Source of the DNA: Acetomicrobium hydrogeniformans
Lineage (GTDB): Bacteria > Synergistota > Synergistia > Synergistales > JAFGMB01
Direction: 5' to 3'
NCBI GenBank assembly: GCA_016841745.1
Contig: JAENYO010000001.1
Location: 370,799 to 434,798 of the forward strand
DNA: 64,000 nt
In this document: positions 27,001 to 35,847 of the stretch, piece by piece
Layout of the letters: every line of letters starts with the position of its first letter
How positions within the stretch are numbered: the first letter of the stretch is position 1
Made by a program: the position numbers and the translations under genes
The notes under the pieces: generated by a model
Databases searched by the model: none
What the model was told of the DNA's origin: nothing
The model's input: the letters and a program-made list of their open reading frames with translations, nothing else

Positions 27001-27913
27001 TCACTGCCTTCCTGAGATTTTGACGTTTATCATCGAGGTTGACCTTGATTTCTACCACAAGTTCATTCTGCGCAAGCTGTCTAACTTTCCATAGAACTGG
27101 TACACCCTTTTTCCTGCTTCCTTCAACAACAAGAGCAAGATCTTTCAATAGTGCTCCAGTAGGGCCTTCCGGACCCGAAAAGGACAGACCTTCAGGCTTC
27201 CTGGAATAAACAGAAGGCTTATCTCCGTGAGGACGGAGCTTCTTCAGGAGAGATCTGGCAATCTCTTCAAGCTTTTTGGCACTGATATCCTCTTGAACAG
27301 TTCTTTCAGCCAGAACAACCTGTTCCGGGGCAGGAAGTCCGATCAGGGCTCTGGCCTGCCTTTCACCGAGTTTGCCGGAAAGTATCATTTGTTGTACAGG
27401 ATCTTCCAGTCTGAGGAGGCGCAATTTATTGGCAATAGAGGACTGGGATCTACCCAGTTTGCCTGCCAGTTCAGTCTGATTCCAACCAGTTCTGTCAAGG
27501 ATCTCCTTCAGCGAAAGGGCTTCTTCCACTGAAGACAGATCGCTCCGATGAATATTCTCCATAAGAGCCATCAGACGCTGCCGTGAAGGATCAACATCCT
27601 GGACAAGGGCAGGGATCTTAACCAGACCCGCTTTACGGGCTGCCCTGAGTCTTCTCTCACCAACGATCAGTTCGTAACCTTGTTCTAGAGGGCGTACTAC
27701 TACTGGCTGGATAAGACCAATCTCCCGTATGGACACTGAAAGTTCTTCCAGCATATTTTCATCAAAAACTTTCCGTGGCTGGGATGGGTTTGGACGGATC
27801 TCATCCAGGGGTATTTCCAGCACATTTGTTCCCTGGAGATAAAGAGGAGAAGATATGTCTTCCTTTTCGGCAACAAGCGGATCAGTTCTGAAAAATCTTC
27901 CGGCTCCAAGCAT
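26972..27913 (-). CDS. parB: Chromosome partitioning protein ParB
   Basis: CTP-dependent DNA clamp that loads at parS. The 313 residues show the N-terminal CTPase region (about 30-120) with NPSQPR, GERRLRAARKAG and ENIHRSDLSS, a helix-turn-helix (TELAGKLGRSQSSIANKLRLL, about 140-162), and a charged C-terminus. A canonical parA does not adjoin it; the only ParA-like gene lies about 9 kb downstream beyond the secretion genes. GGAGG precedes the ATG. No parS palindrome was found in the window by eye. Confidence 0.93.
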   Translation of the reverse strand: MLGAGRFFRTDPLVAEKEDISSPLYLQGTNVLEIPLDEIRPNPSQPRKVFDENMLEELSVSIREIGLIQPVVVRPLEQGYELIVGERRLRAARKAGLVKIPALVQDVDPSRQRLMALMENIHRSDLSSVEEALSLKEILDRTGWNQTELAGKLGRSQSSIANKLRLLRLEDPVQQMILSGKLGERQARALIGLPAPEQVVLAERTVQEDISAKKLEEIARSLLKKLRPHGDKPSVYSRKPEGLSFSGPEGPTGALLKDLALVVEGSRKKGVPVLWKVRQLAQNELVVEIKVNLDDKRQNLRKAVNGLDEEETD

Positions 27914-27976
27914 TTAGCGCCTCCATAGAAAAAATAAATGACATTAAAAAAGACTTCAATGGAAAGATTTATGAAT

Positions 27977-29332
27977 TTAAAATCCGAAACCACCATAGTT
28001 TTCAAAACGGGTGAATTCTTTTATGAATATCAGCCTGATGTCTCCTGTTGGACCATTCCTGTGCTTGGCAATCCTTATAAGGGCAGTATTATCCTCTTCT
28101 TCCTCCGACTGAGCGGAATCGTAATAGCCCTTTCTGTAAAGAAGAAGCACCATATCCGCGTCCTGTTCAATGGCTCCGCTATCCCTGAGATCTGAAAGCT
28201 GAGGAATCTTTTCTGTACGCTGTTCAACTGCCCTTGAAAGCTGAGACAAAGCTATTACCGGAACTTCCAGTTCTCTAGCCACACCCTTGAGAGCCCTTGA
28301 TATCTCTGCAACTTCCTGCTGTTTACTGTCTATTTTTCTCGAAAAACTCATCAGCTGAAGATAGTCAACAACGATAAGGCCAAGATTTTCGTAACGAGCT
28401 TTAAATCTTCTGCACCTTGCCCTGAATTCTACTGTCGAAAGCATGGAACTGTCATCAATGAAAATTGATGACTGAGAAAGTTTTGCGGCAGCATCGGTGA
28501 GTTTATCCCAGTCCCTATCTGCAAAAGAGCCCGTGTTAAGGTCATGTATATTTATTTTCGCCACTGAACCCAGCATTCTCTGTACAAGCTGTTCAGCCCC
28601 CATTTCAAGGCTGAAAATCAGGACAGGAGTATGTCTATCTGTTCCGACATATTCAGCCATATTTATGGCAAGGGCGGTCTTACCCATTGAAGGGCGGGCA
28701 GCAATAATATTAAGGCTTCCAGGCTGAAAACCGCTTGTCAGACGGTTAAAATCTACAAAAGGCGTCTGGATTCCGGTAACTGTCTGGTCTGTATTATGGA
28801 ACTGCTCCTCAATCCTTTTAAAGGCAGGAGGCAGCACATCCGCTACTGCTTTAAAGGTCCTTTTATTCCTGTCCTGAGATATGGCGAAAACAGCCTGTTC
28901 CGCCTCTTCCATAAGATCTTTTACATCCCTGTCTTCGGAGTAACCGAGCTTAACCAATTTATTACCGACTTGTATCAATCGCCGATGCAGGGATCTTTCC
29001 TTGACAATAGCAGAATGGTATTCGACATTGGCAGTAGTTGGAACCGCATCAACCAGACCAACTATAAAGGCCTGCCCTCCAAGCCTTTCTGTAATACCCC
29101 TCTTTGAAAATTCATCCATAAGAGTAAGGGGGTCGACAGGTTTATCCCTGTGAGACATGTCTGCTATGGCTTCAAAGGCTGCCTGGTGATTAAGATCATA
29201 AAAATCTGTCACTTCAAGCATCTCAATTACAGTATTGAGTGCATCCCGATCAACAATACAGGCACCAAGGACAGCCCTCTCGGCCTCCAGACTGTGAGGC
29301 ACTACCCTGTCAAGAAGGGATTGGCTAAGCAT
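27977..29332 (-). CDS. dnaB: Replicative DNA helicase DnaB
   Basis: Hexameric 5'-3' helicase at the replication fork. N-terminal domain LEAERAVLGACI (about 13-120), linker, and RecA-like core with Walker A ARPSMGKTALAINMAEY (near 211), VVDYLQLM, and ALSQLSRAVEQR. 451 residues, no intein. It overlaps the rplI stop by one base, forming yybS-rplI-dnaB, a common bacterial order. Confidence 0.97.
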   Translation of the reverse strand: MLSQSLLDRVVPHSLEAERAVLGACIVDRDALNTVIEMLEVTDFYDLNHQAAFEAIADMSHRDKPVDPLTLMDEFSKRGITERLGGQAFIVGLVDAVPTTANVEYHSAIVKERSLHRRLIQVGNKLVKLGYSEDRDVKDLMEEAEQAVFAISQDRNKRTFKAVADVLPPAFKRIEEQFHNTDQTVTGIQTPFVDFNRLTSGFQPGSLNIIAARPSMGKTALAINMAEYVGTDRHTPVLIFSLEMGAEQLVQRMLGSVAKINIHDLNTGSFADRDWDKLTDAAAKLSQSSIFIDDSSMLSTVEFRARCRRFKARYENLGLIVVDYLQLMSFSRKIDSKQQEVAEISRALKGVARELEVPVIALSQLSRAVEQRTEKIPQLSDLRDSGAIEQDADMVLLLYRKGYYDSAQSEEEEDNTALIRIAKHRNGPTGDIRLIFIKEFTRFENYGGFGF

Positions 29333-29778
29333 TATTCACCCTCTACGGTCAATGTCATTTTGGCCTCTATGCCTGAGTAGAGTTTAATTGTAAAGGGATA
29401 TAGGCCAGTATTCTTTATCACTTCAGCCATCTTTATATCTTTTCTGGCTACATCAAACTTCATCTGCTCTTTGATGGCCTCAGCCACATGTAAACTGGTA
29501 ACACTTCCAAATAGCTTACCGGTTTCACCGCAACTCACTTTGACTTTGACCTGTTTTCCCTGGAGATGCTTTCTTATCTCATCCGCATTCTGCTTCAGCC
29601 TGGACTCCTTTGCTTCCAGAGATCTTTGTTTCTGTTTCCATTCCTGAAGTCTGGGAGCAGTGGCCTCTTCAGCTAAACCCCTCGGAATAAGGAAATTCCT
29701 GGCATAGCCGTCAGAAGCATCTACAAGTTCACCCTTTTTCCCAAGTTTCTTTACATCTTCTCTTAATATTACCTTCAA
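29332..29778 (-). CDS. rplI: 50S ribosomal protein L9
   Basis: Large-subunit protein with an N-terminal 23S-binding domain (VILREDVKKLGKKGELVDAS, GYARNFLIPRGLA), a long connecting helix (about 42-78), and a C-terminal domain. 148 residues, normal. It is flanked by yybS and dnaB on the same strand with almost no spacing. Confidence 0.98.
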   Translation of the reverse strand: MKVILREDVKKLGKKGELVDASDGYARNFLIPRGLAEEATAPRLQEWKQKQRSLEAKESRLKQNADEIRKHLQGKQVKVKVSCGETGKLFGSVTSLHVAEAIKEQMKFDVARKDIKMAEVIKNTGLYPFTIKLYSGIEAKMTLTVEGE

Positions 29779-29784
29779 AAATCT

Positions 29785-30741
29785 TCACCTCGCAAAACGA
29801 GTCCTTATATCGAACCACATATCTATTATACCCAAGAGTAAAACCAATTGAGAAAGGATAGGAATAAATAATATTAAAACAATAATTATTCCCTTGAACA
29901 ATGAAAAAATATTTTTACTGGCCAGGTAGAACCATATCAATGAAAGTCCCTGTAAAAGAAATACGATATTTACGAGGAGCCTCAGGTTCGTTCCTATCTT
30001 GAGCCATATGTTCCACTGATCCTGGCCTCCGACAAGGGAGAACAACAATGAAACAACAAGAGCAAGAAAGATGCTTTTAGGAAACCTCCACTGACTGAAA
30101 GAAGGGAGAGGTGGAAGCATTGTGCCATGGATCCTCTTCATTACCATACTGCTGACTATATAACTTAAATAGCAATCTACAGCTGCAGCCATCGAGAGTA
30201 GAGCCGGGAAAATAAAGGGTATCATCCGAATAGAGTTATATACCTGAGCCCTGATTGTCTCCAGGGTCTCTCCGGACATACCCCTTTCAGCATAGAACAC
30301 AAACACTTTGTCCACTATTCCAGTCATTTCTGAAGGATCCATGGAAAAGGGGTTAATGCCACTAAGTTTACTTACTATGACCATTAAAAGCAATTTGCTT
30401 CCCAGAGATATCAGTATGCCAAAAAGGATTATCTCGACTCCGCTGGTATACCTTTTAGCCAGAAAACCGAGTCCGACACCAAGCACTCCAAAACCAAAGA
30501 AAAAGAACATAGCTCCAACTGGTCCAAGAAAAGCCATGACGATAAATGTGGCGACCAGAACTCCCAGGGATGCTTTTTTGAGATCGTGGCGGAGACCAAG
30601 AATTACCAGTGGTGCCGGGCACAAAAAGGAAAAGATTACACCTACTACCGGAAGAACATGGGAAGCCAGAAACAGAACAACAGCCAGGCCTACCAGGAGA
30701 GAGGACTCCACAAGACTCTTTGTCTGGGTCAACACAAACAT
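29785..30741 (-). CDS. YybS-family (DUF2232) membrane protein
   Basis: A 318-residue integral membrane protein with about eight hydrophobic helices, of the YybS/DUF2232 family found upstream of rplI in many Firmicutes-like genomes. The fold resembles ECF-transporter S components, but no substrate is known. It is the first gene of the yybS-rplI-dnaB unit and begins just after the rpsR terminator. The start codon could be the ATG at 30741 or a TTG three codons later; ribosome-site strength is poor for both. Confidence 0.75.
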   Translation of the reverse strand: MFVLTQTKSLVESSLLVGLAVVLFLASHVLPVVGVIFSFLCPAPLVILGLRHDLKKASLGVLVATFIVMAFLGPVGAMFFFFGFGVLGVGLGFLAKRYTSGVEIILFGILISLGSKLLLMVIVSKLSGINPFSMDPSEMTGIVDKVFVFYAERGMSGETLETIRAQVYNSIRMIPFIFPALLSMAAAVDCYLSYIVSSMVMKRIHGTMLPPLPSFSQWRFPKSIFLALVVSLLFSLVGGQDQWNIWLKIGTNLRLLVNIVFLLQGLSLIWFYLASKNIFSLFKGIIIVLILFIPILSQLVLLLGIIDMWFDIRTRFAR

Positions 30742-30791
30742 CCTTTCTGGAAAACAATTTATAGCAGGAAGAATATTTATACCGCTAAAAA

Positions 30792-30826
30792 ACGAAGGGG
30801 AGAAGCAAAAGCTTACTCCCCTTCGT
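30792..30826 (-). terminator. Terminator after rpsF-ssb-rpsR
   Basis: Minus-strand stem ACGAAGGGGAG / CTCCCCTTCGT of 11 bp with an inner AAGC/GCTT stem, followed by TTTTTT. A strong rho-independent terminator separating rpsR from yybS. Confidence 0.92.
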
Positions 30827-30842
30827 ATAATCCGGATATTGC

Positions 30843-31079
30843 CTATTCTACTGTGAAAGGCAGGAGAGCCATATGCCTGGCCCTCTTTATAGCAGTAGTA
30901 AGCTGACGCTGGTGCTTGGCACAGTTTCCTGTAACCCTGCGAGGCATTATCTTGCCACGCTCACTTATATATTTTTTCAGACGGTCAAGATCCTTGTAAT
31001 CTGCATGATCGACCTTGTCCACACAAAAAAAGCACACCTTTGGACGGCGTTTGCCGCCCCTTCTACGAACATATGCCAT
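30843..31079 (-). CDS. rpsR: 30S ribosomal protein S18 (cysteine-containing form)
   Basis: 78 residues with [36 protein letters not shown] and [12 protein letters not shown]. The CxxC and a later CAKH suggest the zinc-binding C+ form of S18. It pairs with S6 in the small-subunit platform and is co-transcribed with rpsF and ssb. Confidence 0.98.
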   Translation of the reverse strand: MAYVRRRGGKRRPKVCFFCVDKVDHADYKDLDRLKKYISERGKIMPRRVTGNCAKHQRQLTTAIKRARHMALLPFTVE

Positions 31080-31125
31080 TGATCTTCCTCCTCTCGCACA
31101 TGCTTAAGGAATCTGGGATCATGAC

Positions 31126-31629
31126 CTAAAAGGGAATATCCGCATCCCCATCATCCCCATCGTTATTCATTCCATCCATTTCGGAAAAATCAAGGGGAAA
31201 GTCTTCTCCACCGAATCCTTTATCTCTGATACTTCCCAGGTCGTTGCTGGAAGCAGAGTCTTTACTGAAGCCAGACCCTTCGTCTCTTCGAGAACCGACA
31301 AAATTAACACTCTGGGCTGCCACTTCGGTCACATATCTCCGAGTACCTGCTTTATCTTCATAGTTCCGCACCTGAAGTCGGCCCTCCACAAGAACAGCCT
31401 GACCTTTTCTGAGGTATCTTTCACAGTGTTCTGCCTGAGGTCCCCATACAACGATAGGGATAAAGTCGGCAGAACTCTGAAGTTCTCCATTTCGACCTTT
31501 CCACTGACGATTGACCGCTATGGTAAAACGTGCCCAGGCTCTCTTGTCTACGGTATAACGAATCTCAGGGTCCCTCGCAAGGTTACCCATCAGAATTACC
31601 TTGTTAAAACCTCGCGCCAACTTCTTCAC
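31126..31629 (-). CDS. ssb: Single-stranded DNA-binding protein
   Basis: OB-fold protein of 167 residues: KVILMGNLARDPEIRYT, WKGRNGELQSSADFIPIVVWG, YLRKGQAVLVEGRLQVRNYE, then a flexible Gly/Ser/Asp-rich linker and the acidic tip GDADIPF that docks replication and repair proteins. Between rpsF and rpsR, the usual place. Confidence 0.97.
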   Translation of the reverse strand: MKKLARGFNKVILMGNLARDPEIRYTVDKRAWARFTIAVNRQWKGRNGELQSSADFIPIVVWGPQAEHCERYLRKGQAVLVEGRLQVRNYEDKAGTRRYVTEVAAQSVNFVGSRRDEGSGFSKDSASSNDLGSIRDKGFGGEDFPLDFSEMDGMNNDGDDGDADIPF

Positions 31630-31632
31630 CCC

Positions 31633-31917
31633 TTACTCTTCGTCAAGTCTTACAACCATATGACGCCAGACATCTGAACGAAGCTTGAGTACACGATCAA
31701 GTTCCTTCAGATGTACCTGGTCAAACTTGAAATTACATACTGCATAAAAGCCTTCCGTGTGCTTATCTATGGGATAGGCAAGACGCCTTTTCCCCCAGAT
31801 GTCAGTCTTGGCAATTTCTCCTCCAAGACCGCGCACGACCTCCTCTACACTGGAAATCTCCTCTTTAGGATCTTCCAAATCTGGATTAACAAGGATCATC
31901 ATTTCGTAGGGTCGCAC
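31633..31917 (-). CDS. rpsF: 30S ribosomal protein S6
   Basis: About 94 residues with RPYEMMILVNPDLED, WGKRRLAYPIDKHTEGFYAVCNF and LKLRSDVWRHMVV. The frame extends to GTG 31926, which overlaps the ribosome site; GTG 31917 lies eight bases from GGAGG and is preferred. First gene of rpsF-ssb-rpsR, with a structured leader and a near-consensus promoter. Confidence 0.96.
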   Translation of the reverse strand: MRPYEMMILVNPDLEDPKEEISSVEEVVRGLGGEIAKTDIWGKRRLAYPIDKHTEGFYAVCNFKFDQVHLKELDRVLKLRSDVWRHMVVRLDEE

Positions 31918-31925
31918 GTTATTCA

Positions 31926-31972
31926 CCTCCTCCCTATGGTCTTATGGTCTCTTCATTCCGAAGAGACAGGGA
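31926..31972 (-). promoter_or_regulatory. Structured 5' leader of rpsF, candidate S6:S18 autoregulatory element
   Basis: An 8-bp hairpin GTCTCTTC-GGAAT-GAAGAGAC (31947-31967) is enclosed by a second pairing of TCCCT (31968-31972) with AGGGA (31931-31935), the latter touching the GGAGG ribosome site at 31926-31930. Known S6:S18 leaders lie at this place and repress translation. The conserved CCG bulge of that motif was not clearly found, so the identity is tentative. Confidence 0.45.
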
Positions 31973-31984
31973 CACAACCGTGCT

Positions 31985-32013
31985 ATTATAAGCTACTGAT
32001 TGTTTTCAGACAA
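31985..32013 (-). promoter_or_regulatory. Promoter of rpsF-ssb-rpsR
   Basis: TTGTCT (32008-32013), 17-base spacer, TATAAT (31985-31990) on the minus strand. It lies within the 3' end of the FtsB-like gene and gives a leader of about 60 bases. Confidence 0.75.
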
Positions 32014-32298
32014 GTGATCCGAAGAAACCAAAACTATCTTATAGATTTTTTCATCAGGATAGGCAAAGTTAAATTCTTCACGGGCAAGCCTTGCCACTCC
32101 TTCAGGTGTACTGTAATAATCGATCTTTTCCTGATATTCCTGCATAGTTCTGCTCAGTAAAACAAGCCTGGACATCTGGCTATCCAATTTACTTGAAAAT
32201 CTCGATATCTTCAAGAACTCATGATAATAGGATGTAGCCATTATCGCAAGAAAAAGGAAACAAGTACATACAATAGCTACCCAGCGAAGTTTAGGCAA
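31993..32298 (-). CDS. FtsB/DivIC-like septum formation protein
   Basis: 101 residues: a short cytoplasmic N-terminus, one membrane helix (about 7-26), then a coiled coil (about 30-60) and a segment STPEGVARLAREEFNFAYPDEKIYKI typical of FtsB/DivIC proteins that bridge FtsL and FtsQ in the divisome. The TTG start directly follows the argS stop with GGAGAG upstream. The rpsF promoter is embedded in its 3' end. Confidence 0.8.
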   Translation of the reverse strand: MPKLRWVAIVCTCFLFLAIMATSYYHEFLKISRFSSKLDSQMSRLVLLSRTMQEYQEKIDYYSTPEGVARLAREEFNFAYPDEKIYKIVLVSSDHLSENNQ

Positions 32299-33972
32299 TT
32301 ACATTCTCTCCGGTGCACTTATTCCAAGGAGCCTGAGATTGGTTGCAAGGAGTATGCCGGCAGCCTCAGCCAGAAAGAGTCTTGCTTTCATTATCCCGTC
32401 ACTTTCTCCCAGGATTCGACAGGAATTATAAAAAGAATGAAAATCTCCTGCGAGTTCCAGAGCATAATTTGCGATAACATGAGGAGCCATTTCCAGGGCC
32501 GCTTTTTCCACTTCCTCCGGGAAGGCTGACATTCTTGCCGCCATACGCTTTTCCTCTGGAGTGGAAAGGGCCTCTTCATCGAAACCTTCCTCAATGTTAA
32601 GTGTTATTCCTCTTGTGTCAGCTTCTTTCAGAACACTGCAGATACGGGCATGAGCATACTGGATATAGTAAACGGGGTTATCTGTGGATTGCCTTTTTGC
32701 CAGATCCAGATCGAAGTCGAGGTGGCTGTCGGATCTGCGCATTACAAAGAAATACCTGGTAGCATCGACTCCAACTTCATCCAGAACGTCCTTAAGAGTG
32801 ATAAATTCTCCCGCTCTGGTTGACATGGCGATCTGCTCTCCTCCTCTAAGGAGATTCACGAACTGAATCAGAAAAACGCTGAAAGCATCCGGGTTCTTTC
32901 CCAGGGCAGCAATAGCAGATCTGACTCTGGGAATATATCCATGATGATCTGCACCCCAGACATCAATTACTCTGTCAAATCCCCTGTCAAATTTTTCCTT
33001 ATGATAGGCTACATCGGAAGCAAAATAGGTGGGAACTCCATTTGCACGGATGAGTACCCTGTCCTTCTCATCTTCAAAAGCGGTTGACCTGAACCAGATG
33101 GCACCCTCTTCTTCATAAACATAGCCCTTATCTTTGAGATAGTTAACTGTCTGCATAACAAGATGGTTATCATAGAGACTCTTTTCCGAAAACCATCTGT
33201 CAAACTTGACTCCAAATCCTTCAAGATCCTTCTTGATACTATTCAGGATATGACCGGAAGCATAATCCCTGAAGTATGAAAGACTATCCTCAATAGCCAT
33301 CTCTAGCAGGCTGACACCTTTTTCCTCCAGGAGTTCCTTTGCGAGATCATATATATAGTCCCCTTTATAGCCGTCTTCCGGAAAAGGTGCTTTTTCAGGA
33401 AGACCTGCAAGCTCAAAATACCTGGCCCTGGTCGATCTCCCAAGAATATCCATCTGAAGTCCAGCATCGTTTACATAATACTCTCTCTGGACATTCCACC
33501 CGGCAAAGGAAAGAATATTTGCGGTTATATCACCTACAGCTGCTCCTCTCCCATGTCCGACATGAAGAGGACCAGTTGGATTTGCGCTTACGAACTCAAC
33601 CTGAACATCTCTATCCTTTCCAAGATCCGGCCTGCCATAGGCATCATTGCTGGAAAGGATATCTCCAACTATGTCCCTGATCCATCTATTGGTAAGGAAA
33701 AAATTAATAAAACCCGGACCAGCTATCTCGACCTTCTGAATATGTTCATTTTCCGGTAATCTTTCAACAAGCATCCTGGCAAGCTCACGGGGTGGCAAGT
33801 TGAAATTACGGGCCATCTGAAGGGCAACATTGGTGGCCCAATCTCCCTGACCCTGACGTTTGGGCCTTTCAAGAATTATTTCAGGAAAATTTGTTTCTAT
33901 GTCATTATCTCTGCATAAACCCGTTAAAGCTTCTTGTATTATGTCATTAAGGATACCCTTAATATCAGACAT
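32299..33972 (-). CDS. argS: Arginyl-tRNA synthetase
   Basis: Class I synthetase charging tRNA-Arg. The HIGH-equivalent HVGHGRGAAVGD (near 138), the N-terminal Add-1 domain, YFASDVAYHKEKFDRGFD, MSTRAGEFITLKDVLDEVG in place of a canonical KMSKS, and the C-terminal DALR helical domain ending RLLGISAPERM are visible. 557 residues, normal. GGAGGTG precedes the ATG. Confidence 0.97.
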   Translation of the reverse strand: MSDIKGILNDIIQEALTGLCRDNDIETNFPEIILERPKRQGQGDWATNVALQMARNFNLPPRELARMLVERLPENEHIQKVEIAGPGFINFFLTNRWIRDIVGDILSSNDAYGRPDLGKDRDVQVEFVSANPTGPLHVGHGRGAAVGDITANILSFAGWNVQREYYVNDAGLQMDILGRSTRARYFELAGLPEKAPFPEDGYKGDYIYDLAKELLEEKGVSLLEMAIEDSLSYFRDYASGHILNSIKKDLEGFGVKFDRWFSEKSLYDNHLVMQTVNYLKDKGYVYEEEGAIWFRSTAFEDEKDRVLIRANGVPTYFASDVAYHKEKFDRGFDRVIDVWGADHHGYIPRVRSAIAALGKNPDAFSVFLIQFVNLLRGGEQIAMSTRAGEFITLKDVLDEVGVDATRYFFVMRRSDSHLDFDLDLAKRQSTDNPVYYIQYAHARICSVLKEADTRGITLNIEEGFDEEALSTPEEKRMAARMSAFPEEVEKAALEMAPHVIANYALELAGDFHSFYNSCRILGESDGIMKARLFLAEAAGILLATNLRLLGISAPERM

Positions 33973-33989
33973 AGGGACACCTCCAAAGA

Positions 33990-35801
33990 TTATTTTTTAT
34001 GCAATGGAACGGTCTTATCCATCCACATCAGCCATTCACGAAGAGATTCAATGAGTGCCCTGTGGATAGAAGTATCTATACCATCGGTATTGACTAAAAG
34101 TTTAATGTTTCCTGAAATCCTTCGTTTTTTCTTATTAATGGAAATATCTTCATTAAGCCTTATAACACCAAAATCCCTGTCGGAAGTTGCGGGAAGAGCG
34201 ACTGTCTCATATCCATCAGGGAAACTTATCTCGAAACTATGATCCACCACAAAGGGAAACTTGAGCTCATAACCTGGTTCCATTTTCCCCAGGTCAAGCA
34301 AAGGATCAAGTAAAACAGGGGGGAAATTCAGCAACAGGTTGTTTCCGCTTATTATAGCTGAATTAAACATCACAGGAACTGTGATTCTGGACCCGTATTT
34401 AATTGGCGATATTTTAATTTTATCGGGATCAAATCCCGGAATCTTCAAGCTGTACAACATACCTGACACTGACTCATCAAAAGCCCTGCCATCCTCAAGT
34501 AACATAGCTTTCCATCCGTTCCTTACAAGAATCTCCAGGTTTCCAGACAGAGTTCCATCTTCGGTAAGGTCAAGTATCCAGTTAATGTTAAGCCTGTGAT
34601 CAGAAGCTTCTCCCTTAGGAAGTTGCCGTTTAAGAAGGGCACCATCCTGATAACCGTAAACAGTTCGTCCCCACATTTGCGGGGGCAAATCAGAATTGGA
34701 AAATCCCTGACCAAGCTGGTAAAACACGGAGCTTCCTCCAGGGGGAGTTATCTCAAGTATAGGCATTGAAACTAATCCGCCGGTATCTGGAGTTTCCTCT
34801 GTCAGAGGTTGTGTAGTTGACCAGTAAAGCCTCGAATTCCAGCCGGCCCTGGATAACCAGTCAGAGAGAAGTATAACCTTTTCAAATACACTCCACGGAG
34901 GATTCTCGGGAATATTTCTTCGAACATAGGAAGCAGGAAAACCTCTAAGGAGTGACGCTTCTTCTATGAACCCGATCATTTTGCTTCCGGCACTGGTCTT
35001 GTTGGCTTCATGGTTGAATTTCGCCACAGAAGCCGGTAAAGGGGGGATAGAAGGGGAAGAAAGAACCTGTATATCCCTGGCAAAAGCTGTCTCTCCGCGC
35101 CTTAAGCTGAAAGCAAGAAAAGACCTTGGGTTAACAGCAAGGGAACTTCTATTGCGGGGTGAAAGATTAAAAGAAGACCAGCCATAACGTTTGGTAGCAT
35201 CTACCTGTTTCTCGATAACTGGAGGATCAACACCCTGAGAGGAATAGAATAGTTCGCTACCTTGAGGAACATTTACATTGATCCTGTTTTCCCATAAGGG
35301 CAGATCAAGGGCCATCCAGAGAAAGTCATCAAGTCTGCAATCTTTGGGAATTATCTCCCGATAGGATAGATATATCAGATATTCATCCTGAAGCTCGGGG
35401 AAACGGATCTGTACGATTTCCATGTTACCAGATTCAGCAGTCTCCGCCAATACAGGAGTCATCATGGTAGAAGTTCCTGGATCATAAAGAGAGCTGTGTA
35501 AAACTTCAACAGAACCTTCAGGATATACGGGAATCTCCCAGTTTCTCCATTTTTCATCAAGTCCCTTTTTCGCAAGAATAATCCATGTTGAATCCTTTTC
35601 CATCCTTCCATCTGCAGTAAGGGAGTAATTTACCTCTCTATACCAGATTACCCCGTCAGATCCAGGATAATTGTGGAGGCCAGGAGCCTCCTGTGTCAAT
35701 CTTGCCATGTTAACACTACTAAATGATTTTCCCGGCAACAGAAAAAAACCAGAAATAATGGTCATGTAGATGAGCAGAAGAACAAAAGCTCGTTTCTTCA
35801 T
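33990..35801 (-). CDS. Exported protein with DUF3857-like domain
   Basis: A 603-residue protein with a signal peptide or anchor (MKKRAFVLLLIYMTIISGFFLLPGKSFSS). Residues 45-210 resemble DUF3857 (YREVNYSLTADGRMEKDSTWIILAKKGL, then a beta sandwich), the segment around 290-350 has a transglutaminase-like arrangement (ENPPWSVFEKVILLSDWLSRAGWNSRLYW) without a clear Cys-His-Asp triad, and the C-terminus is a second beta domain. Such proteins act in the periplasm in unknown ways. It lies 47 bases after secA on the same strand; a strong GGAGG precedes the ATG. Function is not assigned. Confidence 0.6.
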   Translation of the reverse strand: MKKRAFVLLLIYMTIISGFFLLPGKSFSSVNMARLTQEAPGLHNYPGSDGVIWYREVNYSLTADGRMEKDSTWIILAKKGLDEKWRNWEIPVYPEGSVEVLHSSLYDPGTSTMMTPVLAETAESGNMEIVQIRFPELQDEYLIYLSYREIIPKDCRLDDFLWMALDLPLWENRINVNVPQGSELFYSSQGVDPPVIEKQVDATKRYGWSSFNLSPRNRSSLAVNPRSFLAFSLRRGETAFARDIQVLSSPSIPPLPASVAKFNHEANKTSAGSKMIGFIEEASLLRGFPASYVRRNIPENPPWSVFEKVILLSDWLSRAGWNSRLYWSTTQPLTEETPDTGGLVSMPILEITPPGGSSVFYQLGQGFSNSDLPPQMWGRTVYGYQDGALLKRQLPKGEASDHRLNINWILDLTEDGTLSGNLEILVRNGWKAMLLEDGRAFDESVSGMLYSLKIPGFDPDKIKISPIKYGSRITVPVMFNSAIISGNNLLLNFPPVLLDPLLDLGKMEPGYELKFPFVVDHSFEISFPDGYETVALPATSDRDFGVIRLNEDISINKKKRRISGNIKLLVNTDGIDTSIHRALIESLREWLMWMDKTVPLHKK

Positions 35802-35847
35802 TAAAATATTCCTCCTTGGCTATACTCCAAATCTCTGGATAAAAGGA

